A stretch of 7,858 nucleotides of DNA, taken from contig DBXN01000069.1 of NCBI GenBank assembly GCA_002309585.1, forward strand, positions 1 through 7,858, read 5' to 3'. The stretch's first letter is position 1. Each line of letters opens with the position of its first letter. Shown in pieces: positions 1 through 6,510 of the stretch. The notes beneath the pieces were generated by a model. That model worked only from the letters and a program-made list of their open reading frames with translations. It had not been told where the DNA came from and made no database searches. The position numbers were made by a program, and so were the translations under genes. This DNA is from Verrucomicrobia bacterium UBA1211. GTDB taxonomy: Bacteria; Verrucomicrobiota; Kiritimatiellia; RFP12; UBA1067.

Positions 1-745
1 CGGCAGCTCGGCCAGGGCGGGATGGGGTCGGTGTGGCTGGCGGAGGACACGCAGCTGGACAACCGTCCCGTGGCGCTGAAGCTGTTGCCGTCTATCCTGG
101 TCTCGAACAAACGCGCCTACGCCCAGCTCAAGGCGGAGGCGCTGGTCTCGCTGAAGCTCGTCCACCCCAACATCGTCCAGCTCCGCGCCTTCGAGGAGAA
201 CGGCGGCAACCCCTTCTTGGTGATGGACTACATCGACGGCCGGACGCTCGATGACTATCTTGGGGAGCGGGGAACGGATGGCGGGTTGCCGGAAGCCGAG
301 GTGATCCGCATCCTCACGCCCATCGCCGCCGCGCTGGACTACGCGCATGGACAGGGCGTGGTGCACCGCGACGTCAAGCCCGCGAACGTGATGATCCGGA
401 AGGATGGTACGCCTTTCATCCTCGACTTCGGCATCGCCCGCGAGATTCAGGAGACGATGACGCGGGTGACGGGGAAACTCTCGTCGGGGACGCTGCTCTA
501 CATGAGTCCGGAGCAGCTGAACGGCGCCGCGCCAAAGGCGCCGCAGGATGTCTATTCCTTCGCCGCGATGGTCTACGAGTGCCTGACCGGATCGCCGCCG
601 TTCTGCAGGGGCCAGATCGAGTATCAGATCGTGAACAATCCTCCCGGACCGTTACCGGATGGCATCGGGATCGCGGCCTCGGTCATGGTTGGATTGGCGA
701 AGGATCCGAAGGACAGGCCCGCAGATTGCGCGGGGGTACTCGTCC
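1..745 (+). repeat. Long direct repeat, copy 1 (kinase domain)
   Basis: Base 1 aligns with base 3010 and the match runs through the whole kinase domain to about 745/3772. By eye, bases 1-240 differ from the second copy at only about ten positions. One 18-bp length difference lies around 265-290 (a 6-residue longer loop in copy 2). The left end is outside the window. Similarity stops just before the juxtamembrane segment. Confidence 0.9.
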
Positions 746-2010
746 GGCGTTTGGCCGTTAAGCGGTCGGATCCGCCTCCGGGGATTGTCGCTCGGGAGCC
801 TTCGGCGCCAAGCGGGGAAACCGCGCCGGGATCGCGGACAGAGGCGTCGGACCGTGTGCGTATGGCGATTCCCCCGCCTCCGTCGAATCGGACCGGAAAA
901 CGTCCGTCGGTTCTTTTTGTGTTGTTGGCCATCCTGTCGGCCGCGTATCTGGTGGCCTTCTATATCAAAAGCTCTAACATCAAGCGGGAAAAGATGTTGG
1001 CAAGGCGTATGGAACAACGGCGCATCGAACAGGCGCAACGCGATGCCGAGCGGGAACGCGTGCAGACGGAACAGGCGCGGAAGGATGCCGAGGAGGCGGA
1101 TCGGCGTGCCCGCACGCAGGTCGAGACGGTTCTTCGTCAGGCCATTGATCAGAACAAGCGGGTGTCGGAAATAGCGGGAGAGGATGGATTTGAGGCTCGA
1201 AAACGCCAGCTTGAGGCGATTCGTGTCCAGGCCGAGGAATATGCGCGGGAAAAACTGTGGGCGGATGCCGCGCGGCAGTTCGCGTTATTTAACGAACAGG
1301 CCGCTGCGCTTGTGGTGACAGATGGCGAAAGGAAGACCGCTGTGGAGAGGCGGGACGCAGTCCGGGAGGTTCGCAATGAGGCCGAGCGGATCGGGGCGCG
1401 GCAGGCTCTCCCCGGCAGGTGGAGTGATGCGGTTGCCCTCTGCCAACGGGCGGATGATGTGTTCGGGCGTATGGACTTCGTCCGGGCCGGGGAATTATAT
1501 GCCGAGGCATCGGGGAGTTTTAGGGAGTGTCTGGATCAGGTTCGGCGGCAGAATGCGCTTGCCGCGCAACGGGAGGCGGCGAGACCCGCCGCACCTGCTC
1601 CTGCTCCCGCCCCGGCGGCCAGACGGACCGAAGCCCCCGCCCCGGTTCCCGCTCCGGCCCCGGCGGCTAGACGGACCGAGGCCCCCGCTCCGGCTCCCGC
1701 TCCCGCCCCTGTCGCTCAACGCCCCAAACCATCCGTGCCGCGGCGTGTTCATGCGTACGAGGCGCGGATAGCCCCGTATGTGATGGAGAATGGAACGAAG
1801 AGGTATGTGTTCGCCTCGTATGACGGTATCCCTTCCGGCCTTTTCGTTCGGACTGATAGGGTGGGCGATCAATGCCATATTGTCATAGGTGCCGCCGAAG
1901 TGCCGGAGGGGGCTCTTCACCCGAATCTGACCTATGGCCGTTATTCGGCGAAGAAGTGGATATCCGGGTCCGATTTCAACGGCCGGACCGTTGAGGTTCA
2001 GTTGAAATGA
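1..2010 (+). CDS. Membrane Ser/Thr receptor kinase, 5'-truncated by window edge
   Basis: Hanks-type Ser/Thr protein kinase. The frame is open from base 1, which already encodes the glycine-rich loop (RQLGQGGMGSVWLAED), so the true start lies upstream; the ATG at 22 is inside the ATP-binding loop and is not the start. Visible catalytic elements are the VALK lysine (codon 79-81), HRDVKPAN with the catalytic Asp at 370-372, DFG at 424-432 and an SPE (APE-equivalent) motif near 505. All key residues are present, so it should be active. A basic/Pro-rich juxtamembrane stretch is followed by one hydrophobic helix (about 907-966), a Glu/Arg/Ala-rich coiled coil (about 967-1560), an Ala/Pro linker (about 1585-1735) and a ~90-residue C-terminal domain (1739-2007) that I do not recognise. 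Expected topology is kinase in the cytoplasm and tail outside the inner membrane. There is no FGE domain, unlike the paralogue at 2926. The kinase assignment is firm; ligand and substrates are unknown. Confidence 0.93.
   Translation, partial: RQLGQGGMGSVWLAEDTQLDNRPVALKLLPSILVSNKRAYAQLKAEALVSLKLVHPNIVQLRAFEENGGNPFLVMDYIDGRTLDDYLGERGTDGGLPEAEVIRILTPIAAALDYAHGQGVVHRDVKPANVMIRKDGTPFILDFGIAREIQETMTRVTGKLSSGTLLYMSPEQLNGAAPKAPQDVYSFAAMVYECLTGSPPFCRGQIEYQIVNNPPGPLPDGIGIAASVMVGLAKDPKDRPADCAGVLVRRLAVKRSDPPPGIVAREPSAPSGETAPGSRTEASDRVRMAIPPPPSNRTGKRPSVLFVLLAILSAAYLVAFYIKSSNIKREKMLARRMEQRRIEQAQRDAERERVQTEQARKDAEEADRRARTQVETVLRQAIDQNKRVSEIAGEDGFEARKRQLEAIRVQAEEYAREKLWADAARQFALFNEQAAALVVTDGERKTAVERRDAVREVRNEAERIGARQALPGRWSDAVALCQRADDVFGRMDFVRAGELYAEASGSFRECLDQVRRQNALAAQREAARPAAPAPAPAPAARRTEAPAPVPAPAPAARRTEAPAPAPAPAPVAQRPKPSVPRRVHAYEARIAPYVMENGTKRYVFASYDGIPSGLFVRTDRVGDQCHIVIGAAEVPEGALHPNLTYGRYSAKKWISGSDFNGRTVEVQLK
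1621..1716 (+). repeat. Two 48-bp tandem units encoding an Ala/Pro linker
   Basis: Units 1621-1668 and 1669-1716 encode RRTEAPAPVPAPAPAA and RRTEAPAPAPAPAPVA. They differ by a few bases and sit in a longer Ala/Pro stretch starting near 1585. Such (AP)n segments form stiff extended linkers; here it separates the coiled coil from the C-terminal domain of the first kinase. Unit number could vary by slippage. Confidence 0.85.
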
Positions 2011-2040
2011 GCATCAAACCGTCCGCGTGGAAATCCATCT

Positions 2041-2069
2041 TTGCGTCATCCTGCGTCTTATGTTACAGT
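2041..2069 (+). promoter_or_regulatory. Candidate sigma-70-type promoter for the lipoprotein-kinase operon
   Basis: TTGCGT (2041-2046), a 17-bp spacer and TACAGT (2064-2069), preceded by an extended -10 (TATGT just before TACAGT). The -35 matches only three of six consensus bases. Support comes from its position, about 90 bp before the start at 2161, and from its resemblance to the TATGG-TATATT -10 region at 7368-7378. Confidence 0.4.
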
Positions 2070-2148
2070 TATCGCTGGATTGTGAGTGGAGTAGTTGGCG
2101 GAGTCCGCGCGGCGGGCGTTGCGAAGCTGATGGCTTGTCGGTATCAAT

Positions 2149-2153
2149 GAAGG
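2149..2153 (+). promoter_or_regulatory. Ribosome binding site of the putative lipoprotein gene
   Basis: GAAGG lies 7 bp before the ATG at 2161. Three start codons follow in frame (GTG 2158, ATG 2161, ATG 2164); the spacing favours 2161. Confidence 0.55.
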
Positions 2154-2160
2154 TGTCGTG

Positions 2161-2904
2161 ATGATGAAGGTAAGGCTCTTTCTTTTCTTTACGGTTATCG
2201 TGCCGCTTTTTCATGGATGTGTCTCTATTAAAAGGGGACAGGAACGCAGTTTCGCGGATTCAGTTAAGAAATACCAACTGCAGGTCCAATCCGTTTCGCG
2301 TGTGGTGCCGAAGATAACGCGTATCTATCGGCAAGACGGCCATTATCAACTGGAACTGGTTGCCGAAGGCCGTTTTACGCAACACTACGGACACAATATG
2401 AAAAGAGGTACGCCGTATATGTCGGTGGGATTCTTTCCGGGATGTGCCGAACGAGACCGTCAGGGATGGATTATGTTTGGAATAGTGGGTTTAAATTGTC
2501 TTATGTGTGGGATCCCGACGTTGAGTTCACTTCTCGTTGAACCGTTTTGTGACGGTACGGAAAGAAGGGCGGCTGCAGGGGGGAGTTTTTCGGATTTTGG
2601 ACTTATCGGGGTCAACAAGTATTATCTCAACGTCTCCGATGACAAGTCGCGGGGATTTGTGACGGAATCGACAAAGAATCTTTCTACATATACCCTTTAC
2701 GGCTATGCCGTCATGATTGACGGAGAGAGGCTTGAGGATCACGTCTATATGAATGGATATATTGGGCAGGTCTGGTTCCGTTCAACCCGCCCCCGGGGTA
2801 GTCGGATCAGGATCCGGATCGTCAAAGCCCCGTCCTCACGATCTGACGGTAATGAGGGCTTTTCCGAACTGGAAGGCATGGAGATCATGGCGACCCTTCC
2901 GTAA
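2161..2904 (+). CDS. Putative lipoprotein of unknown function, operon partner of the FGE-kinase
   Basis: 247-residue protein I do not recognise. The N-terminus (MMKVRLFLFF, then TVIVPLFHGC) has a basic residue, a hydrophobic core and a Cys at residue 20, like a lipoprotein signal peptide. The -3 and -2 residues (Phe, His) are atypical for a lipobox, so lipidation is uncertain and plain export is the alternative. A second hydrophobic stretch, GWIMFGIVGLNCLMCGIP, lies near residues 100-117, with further cysteines around it that could form disulfides outside the cytoplasm. The C-terminal half (roughly residues 135-235) looks beta-rich. The stop at 2902-2904 is 21 bp before the kinase ATG at 2926, with no terminator between, so co-transcription is likely. 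An envelope protein beside a receptor kinase could be its ligand-binding partner or regulator; this is inference from context. The gene is visibly less GC-rich than the flanking kinase domains. Confidence 0.75.
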   Translation: MMKVRLFLFFTVIVPLFHGCVSIKRGQERSFADSVKKYQLQVQSVSRVVPKITRIYRQDGHYQLELVAEGRFTQHYGHNMKRGTPYMSVGFFPGCAERDRQGWIMFGIVGLNCLMCGIPTLSSLLVEPFCDGTERRAAAGGSFSDFGLIGVNKYYLNVSDDKSRGFVTESTKNLSTYTLYGYAVMIDGERLEDHVYMNGYIGQVWFRSTRPRGSRIRIRIVKAPSSRSDGNEGFSELEGMEIMATLP

Positions 2905-2925
2905 AACAAGGTATTCGGTCGAGTG

Positions 2926-5900
2926 ATGACAAACAACACGATCAACGATGATGTGACGATGGGCGGCGACACCCAGCGGACGCTGCTGGCGGGGCGGTAC
3001 CGCGCGGTGCGGCAGCTGGGCCAGGGCGGGATGGGGTCGGTGTGGCTGGCGGAGGACACGCAGCTGGACAACCGTCCCGTGGCGCTGAAGCTGTTGCCAA
3101 GCATCCTGGTCTCGAACAAACGGGCCTACGCGCAGCTCAAGGCGGAGGCGCTGGTCTCGCTGAAGCTCGTCCACCCCAACATCGTCCAGCTCCGCGCCTT
3201 CGAGGAGAACAACGGCAACCCCTTCCTGGTGATGGACTACATCGACGGCCGAACTTTGGACGAGTATCTTGCGGATGTGGCGGCGGCGCCCTCGCCGTCG
3301 CAGGCTTCCGGGCTGCCGGAGGCCGAGGTGGTCCGCATCCTCACGCCCATCGCCGCGGCCTTGGACTACGCGCATGGACAGGGGGTGGTGCACCGCGATG
3401 TCAAGCCCGCCAACGTGATGATCCGGAAGGACGGTACGCCCTTCATCCTCGACTTCGGCATCGCCCGCGAGATCCAGGAGACGATGACGCGGGTGACGGG
3501 GAAACTCTCGTCGGGGACGTTGCTTTACATGAGCCCGGAGCAGCTGCACGGTGCCGCGCCCAAGGCGCCGCAGGATGTCTATTCTTTCGCGGCGATGGTA
3601 TACGAGTGCCTGACGGGATATCCGCCGTTTTGCCGTGGGCAGATCGAGCATCAGATCGATCACGATCCGCCGGAGCCCCTGCCGGATGGCATCGGGATTG
3701 CGGCGGCGGTGATGGCGGGGTTGGCGAAGAACCCCGAGGGGCGTCCCGCGACCTGCGCGGGGGTGCTTTCGGGGAGGGTTGCTGTCACTGCTGTCTCACG
3801 CGGAGATGCGGAGACGCGGAGAATGGGGGACGGAAGGTCCGTGTTTGTCGCGGCTGCGATGCTCGTCCTGATCGTGGGGGGCGGCGTGTGGTACGCCCGC
3901 CAGTCGCGTGAGGCGGAACGGGCGCGGGTTGAGGCCGTACAGCGGGCGGAGACCGCGAAGCAAGCCGAAGCGGCGAGGCTGGAAGCGGAACGGCGCGCCG
4001 CTGATGAGGCGGCGCGGAAGAAAGCCGAGGAGGATCGTTTGGCCCGTGAGGCGGCCGCGGAGAAGGCGAGGGCGGATACCGAGGCGGCGGCGCGGAGGGC
4101 GAAGCAGACCGCGACCGAGGTCCAGATCGAGGCGAAGGTCTCCCGCGGGAAGATCGCGAAACTTTCTGACGGGGAGGGTTTCGACGAGAAGAAGAAGGAG
4201 TTGGAAGAGGTCTTCACCCGTGCGGATGCCCAGTACGCGGCGGGGCGGTGGACCGAGGCGGCGGAGGCGTTCGCCGGCTACACCAACCGGTGTGCGGCGC
4301 TGGTCGCGCTGGATGTCGAACGGAACGTCGCGCTGGCGAAGCGCGGTACGGCGTCGGAAGCCCGGAAAAGCGCGGAGGATGCCGGCGCCAAACAATACGT
4401 TCAGACACGGTTTGCCGAGGCGGAAAAGACGTTGAAGGACGCCGAGGGAAAGATGGAGGAGATGGCGTTCGCCGCCGCGTCCGCCGCGTTCGACACGGTG
4501 ATCGGCCAGTTCGGAAAGTGCGCGGCAGAGGCAGAGGATGAGAGGGGAAGACAAAAAGCTGCCGATGAAAGGATGCAGAAACTCATTATCGCATCATTGG
4601 AAGATATCCGACAACACCCTGAATCTATTGATCAGTTAAAAATACCGAGGTTAGGGTCCATACAGAAGGCATATCGAGACTATAAAAATGCGGCAACCGA
4701 GTTGAAAGCGCTACGTGAAAGGCTTGCGCCTAATCATCCAGAAGTCAGGATGAAGGAAAAGGAAGTCGCTAATCTGTTCCAGCACTATAATGAAACTCTC
4801 GAAAGGGATATTATGTATGTCACCAAAGCCATGAATGCCTACAAAGGATCCGATGCGGATAGACTTACAATTCTTGAAGACGATATGATGGCTTTCGAGT
4901 TTTTTGAGGACAGATTATCGGTGGAGCTTCGGAACCGTTTGCGTCCTTCTTATGAGACGTTTAAACAGGCATCTTTAGAAAGAAGTAAAATGTTAATCAG
5001 ATTTACGGAAAATCATCCTGAAGTTCAGGCTATCTCTAAGTGTATGAGGGATGCGAAGTCTGCGTTCCAAGCGACGATTAAAGATTATAGGACATGTTCG
5101 GGTTTGAAGTCTACGGGTAGCGGTTCGGCTGATATACCGGCACGTGTGGAGGAACCGCTTGGACTTAATGTCAATGCAGCACTTTCTATACGAACGCCGA
5201 AGGCGGGCGATGTGAACACCATCACCCTGCCGGGCGGAGCGGAGATGCGTTTTCGGTGGTGTCCGCCGGGAACCTTTATGATGGGTAGCCCTGAAACGGA
5301 AGAAGGACGGAACAGTGACGAAACCCTGCATCGCGTGACACTGACGAAGGGTTTCTGGCTGGGCGAGACGGAGGTGACGCAGCGGCAGTGGGAGAGCGTG
5401 ATGGGGAATAACCCGTCGAGATTTAAGGGCGCGGACCTGCCTGTGGAGCGTGTCTCGTGGGATGAGTGCCAGAACTTCATCCAGAGAGTGAACGAGCAAC
5501 TGAATTGCGGGATGCGTCTGCCGACGGAGGCGGAGTGGGAGCTCGCCTGCCGGGCGGGGACGACGGGGCCGTACGGCGGGACTGGAAATCCGAAGGAGAT
5601 GGGATGGTACAGTGGAATTCAGACCCATCCCGTCGGGCAGAAGACCCCGAACGCTTGGGGCCTGTGCGACATGCACGGGAACGTGTGGGAGTGGTGCGCG
5701 GACTGGTATGGCTACTACCCTTCGGGGAACGTGACGGACCCGACGGGGCCTTCCAGTGGGGCTAACCGCGTGGATCGCGGCGGGTGCTGGGGCGACGACG
5801 CCCGCGACTGCCGCTCCGCGAATCGGCACAGGTTCGAGCCGGGCCGCCGCATCCACTACCTCGGCTTCCGCGTCGCTCTTGCCCCTATATTTGAGGGAAA

Positions 5901-6297
5901 AACAATAAAGAATGATGAGGTGAAATCTTATTCGGGTAAAGCCGAAGTCCCAACTGGAGTTGTGCGGGGTGTCACAAAGTCGAACAGGAATGCCGCAAGT
6001 ACAAAAACGAGCGGCAACAAGGGCAAGATTGTCGGGGTCAACAACGAGTTGATGTATGTCGTGATCGAGTTCACCGACGAGGCGATGATGTGGCTCTTTG
6101 GACCGGAACGCAACGGCAAGTTGTCACAGATAGAGATAGGTGTCAGACGTAAGGGATTTGCGGGGCCCGCCGGTGAATTCGTCGGCCGTGTGCGTCTGCG
6201 CGAGCGTGTGGCGAACAAGAACTTTGTCATTGCCGATGTGCTGGCCGATTGGCAGCAGGTTCCGATCCAGAAGGGCGACGATGTCTTCGTCGACTAG
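2926..6297 (+). CDS. Membrane Ser/Thr receptor kinase with FGE-like (SUMF1) domain
   Basis: 1123-residue multidomain receptor kinase. Residues 1-12 carry the TINDDVTM tag. The kinase domain (about 25-285) has the Gly-rich loop at 31-39, Lys55, HRD Asp158, DFG Asp176 and an SPE motif, so it is predicted active. One transmembrane helix (about 305-323) separates it from an extracytoplasmic part: Ala/Glu/Arg coiled coil (about 327-545), a lower-GC helical region with two NHPEV-centred repeats (582-721), an FGE-sulfatase/SUMF1-like domain (about 763-988) and a beta-rich tail (about 1033-1123). Typical FGE-family signatures include PPGTFMMGS, ETEVTQRQWE, RLPTEAEWE, GNVWEWC and a final LGFR. Of the two cysteines of true FGE, one position is Asp957 and the other is Cys962, so formylglycine-generating activity is unlikely; a binding or sensor role fits better. 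ATG 2926 is preferred to GTG 2923 because it puts exactly three residues before TIND, as in the gene at 7410. No strong ribosome binding site is present. Confidence 0.95.
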   Translation: MTNNTINDDVTMGGDTQRTLLAGRYRAVRQLGQGGMGSVWLAEDTQLDNRPVALKLLPSILVSNKRAYAQLKAEALVSLKLVHPNIVQLRAFEENNGNPFLVMDYIDGRTLDEYLADVAAAPSPSQASGLPEAEVVRILTPIAAALDYAHGQGVVHRDVKPANVMIRKDGTPFILDFGIAREIQETMTRVTGKLSSGTLLYMSPEQLHGAAPKAPQDVYSFAAMVYECLTGYPPFCRGQIEHQIDHDPPEPLPDGIGIAAAVMAGLAKNPEGRPATCAGVLSGRVAVTAVSRGDAETRRMGDGRSVFVAAAMLVLIVGGGVWYARQSREAERARVEAVQRAETAKQAEAARLEAERRAADEAARKKAEEDRLAREAAAEKARADTEAAARRAKQTATEVQIEAKVSRGKIAKLSDGEGFDEKKKELEEVFTRADAQYAAGRWTEAAEAFAGYTNRCAALVALDVERNVALAKRGTASEARKSAEDAGAKQYVQTRFAEAEKTLKDAEGKMEEMAFAAASAAFDTVIGQFGKCAAEAEDERGRQKAADERMQKLIIASLEDIRQHPESIDQLKIPRLGSIQKAYRDYKNAATELKALRERLAPNHPEVRMKEKEVANLFQHYNETLERDIMYVTKAMNAYKGSDADRLTILEDDMMAFEFFEDRLSVELRNRLRPSYETFKQASLERSKMLIRFTENHPEVQAISKCMRDAKSAFQATIKDYRTCSGLKSTGSGSADIPARVEEPLGLNVNAALSIRTPKAGDVNTITLPGGAEMRFRWCPPGTFMMGSPETEEGRNSDETLHRVTLTKGFWLGETEVTQRQWESVMGNNPSRFKGADLPVERVSWDECQNFIQRVNEQLNCGMRLPTEAEWELACRAGTTGPYGGTGNPKEMGWYSGIQTHPVGQKTPNAWGLCDMHGNVWEWCADWYGYYPSGNVTDPTGPSSGANRVDRGGCWGDDARDCRSANRHRFEPGRRIHYLGFRVALAPIFEGKTIKNDEVKSYSGKAEVPTGVVRGVTKSNRNAASTKTSGNKGKIVGVNNELMYVVIEFTDEAMMWLFGPERNGKLSQIEIGVRRKGFAGPAGEFVGRVRLRERVANKNFVIADVLADWQQVPIQKGDDVFVD
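3010..3772 (+). repeat. Long direct repeat, copy 2 (kinase domain)
   Basis: Second copy of the kinase-domain repeat, matching 1-745. It differs by scattered, mostly synonymous substitutions and an 18-bp longer loop near 3275-3305 encoding an Ala/Pro/Ser-rich insert. Upstream of 3010 no comparison is possible because copy 1 runs off the window. Confidence 0.9.
3798..3821 (+). repeat. Three 8-bp tandem units inside the juxtamembrane coding region
   Basis: ACGCGGAG, ATGCGGAG and ACGCGGAG follow one another directly, preceded by TCTC. They are translated in frame as part of SRGDAETRR, just before the transmembrane helix of the second kinase. Similar CACGC-GGAGA-type short repeats occur dispersed between genes in some bacteria, so this may be a repeat captured in a coding region. 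No equivalent is seen in the first kinase. Confidence 0.7.
4669..5088 (+). repeat. Protein-level internal duplication centred on NHPEV
   Basis: Two segments of the second kinase (4669-4812 and 4948-5088) align without gaps: the first has AYRDYK then LAPNHPEVRMKEKE, the second SYETFK then FTENHPEVQAISK. I count 12 identical residues in 47, including the full NHPEV. Each is predicted helical. A PNHPEV-type motif also occurs in coiled coils of Wzz/GumC-like chain-length proteins, but the context here does not support that assignment. Confidence 0.65.
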
Positions 6298-6317
6298 GCC
6301 CCGTATTTGTGCGGGGT
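6298..6317 (+). terminator. Possible weak hairpin terminator after the FGE-kinase gene
   Basis: CCCCG (6299-6303) can pair with CGGGG (6312-6316) across an 8-nt loop immediately after the TAG stop. The T content downstream is poor (TGAGTTTCTTC), so termination would be inefficient or would need Rho. Confidence 0.3.
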
Positions 6318-6405
6318 GAGTTTCTTCAAATCGGCCCATACATGCGCTTGACCTCTTCGAAAGATTCAAAATGCACACACATTTTCCCTCTTTTGAAATT
6401 GACGC

Positions 6406-6434
6406 TTGTATGTGAGGGACCGGTTTGATATGCT
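6406..6434 (+). promoter_or_regulatory. Candidate promoter for the NYN-domain gene
   Basis: TTGTAT (6406-6411), 17 bp, then TATGCT (6429-6434) with an extended -10 TGA just before it. An alternative -35, TTGACG at 6399, is a better hexamer but sits 24 bp from the -10. Its position 5' of the attenuator-like hairpin and the gene at 6520 makes a promoter here plausible; the hexamers alone are weak. Confidence 0.35.
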
Positions 6435-6465
6435 TCTAACCATCTAACCCCCGCATAGCTTCGGC

Positions 6466-6510
6466 GAACGGGTGCAGGGCCGTTCCGAAAGGGGCGGCTC
6501 TCGCTTTTTT
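6466..6510 (+). promoter_or_regulatory. Attenuator-like leader: terminator hairpin with competing stem
   Basis: Bases 6476-6486 pair with 6491-6501 (11 bp including three G-U pairs) around a GAAA tetraloop, followed by CGC and six T (6505-6510). This is a good intrinsic-terminator shape, but it lies immediately before the ribosome binding site of the NYN gene. GAACGG (6466-6471) is perfectly complementary to CCGTTC (6480-6485), which forms most of the terminator's 5' arm, so the two stems exclude each other as in an attenuator. It could instead simply terminate read-through from the kinase operon. I match it to no known riboswitch. Confidence 0.5.

Noticed and set aside
22..24. ATG as the start of the first kinase
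   Set aside because: It lies inside the glycine-rich loop; the frame is open upstream and the equivalent residue in the sister kinase is about 36 codons into the protein.
624..1038. Two open frames on the - strand across the juxtamembrane region of the first kinase
   Set aside because: They overlap a confident kinase gene, have no recognisable motifs and are expected by chance in GC-rich DNA.
2098..2108. Small GC hairpin (GCGG, AGT, CCGC) in the spacer before the lipoprotein gene
   Set aside because: A 4-bp stem with no T tract is too short to call a terminator.
2836..3663. 275-codon open frame on the - strand
   Set aside because: It spans the end of the lipoprotein gene and the kinase domain and is rich in Arg/His/Leu, typical of an antisense shadow in GC-rich DNA.
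4993..5856. 287-codon open frame on the - strand under the FGE-like domain
   Set aside because: Antisense to conserved FGE motifs, with low-complexity Arg/Pro/His content and no domain.
6365..6397. AT-rich inverted repeat TTCAAAA / TTTTGAA
   Set aside because: Weak A-T pairs around a 19-nt loop; it could be an operator or terminator remnant but chance is as likely.
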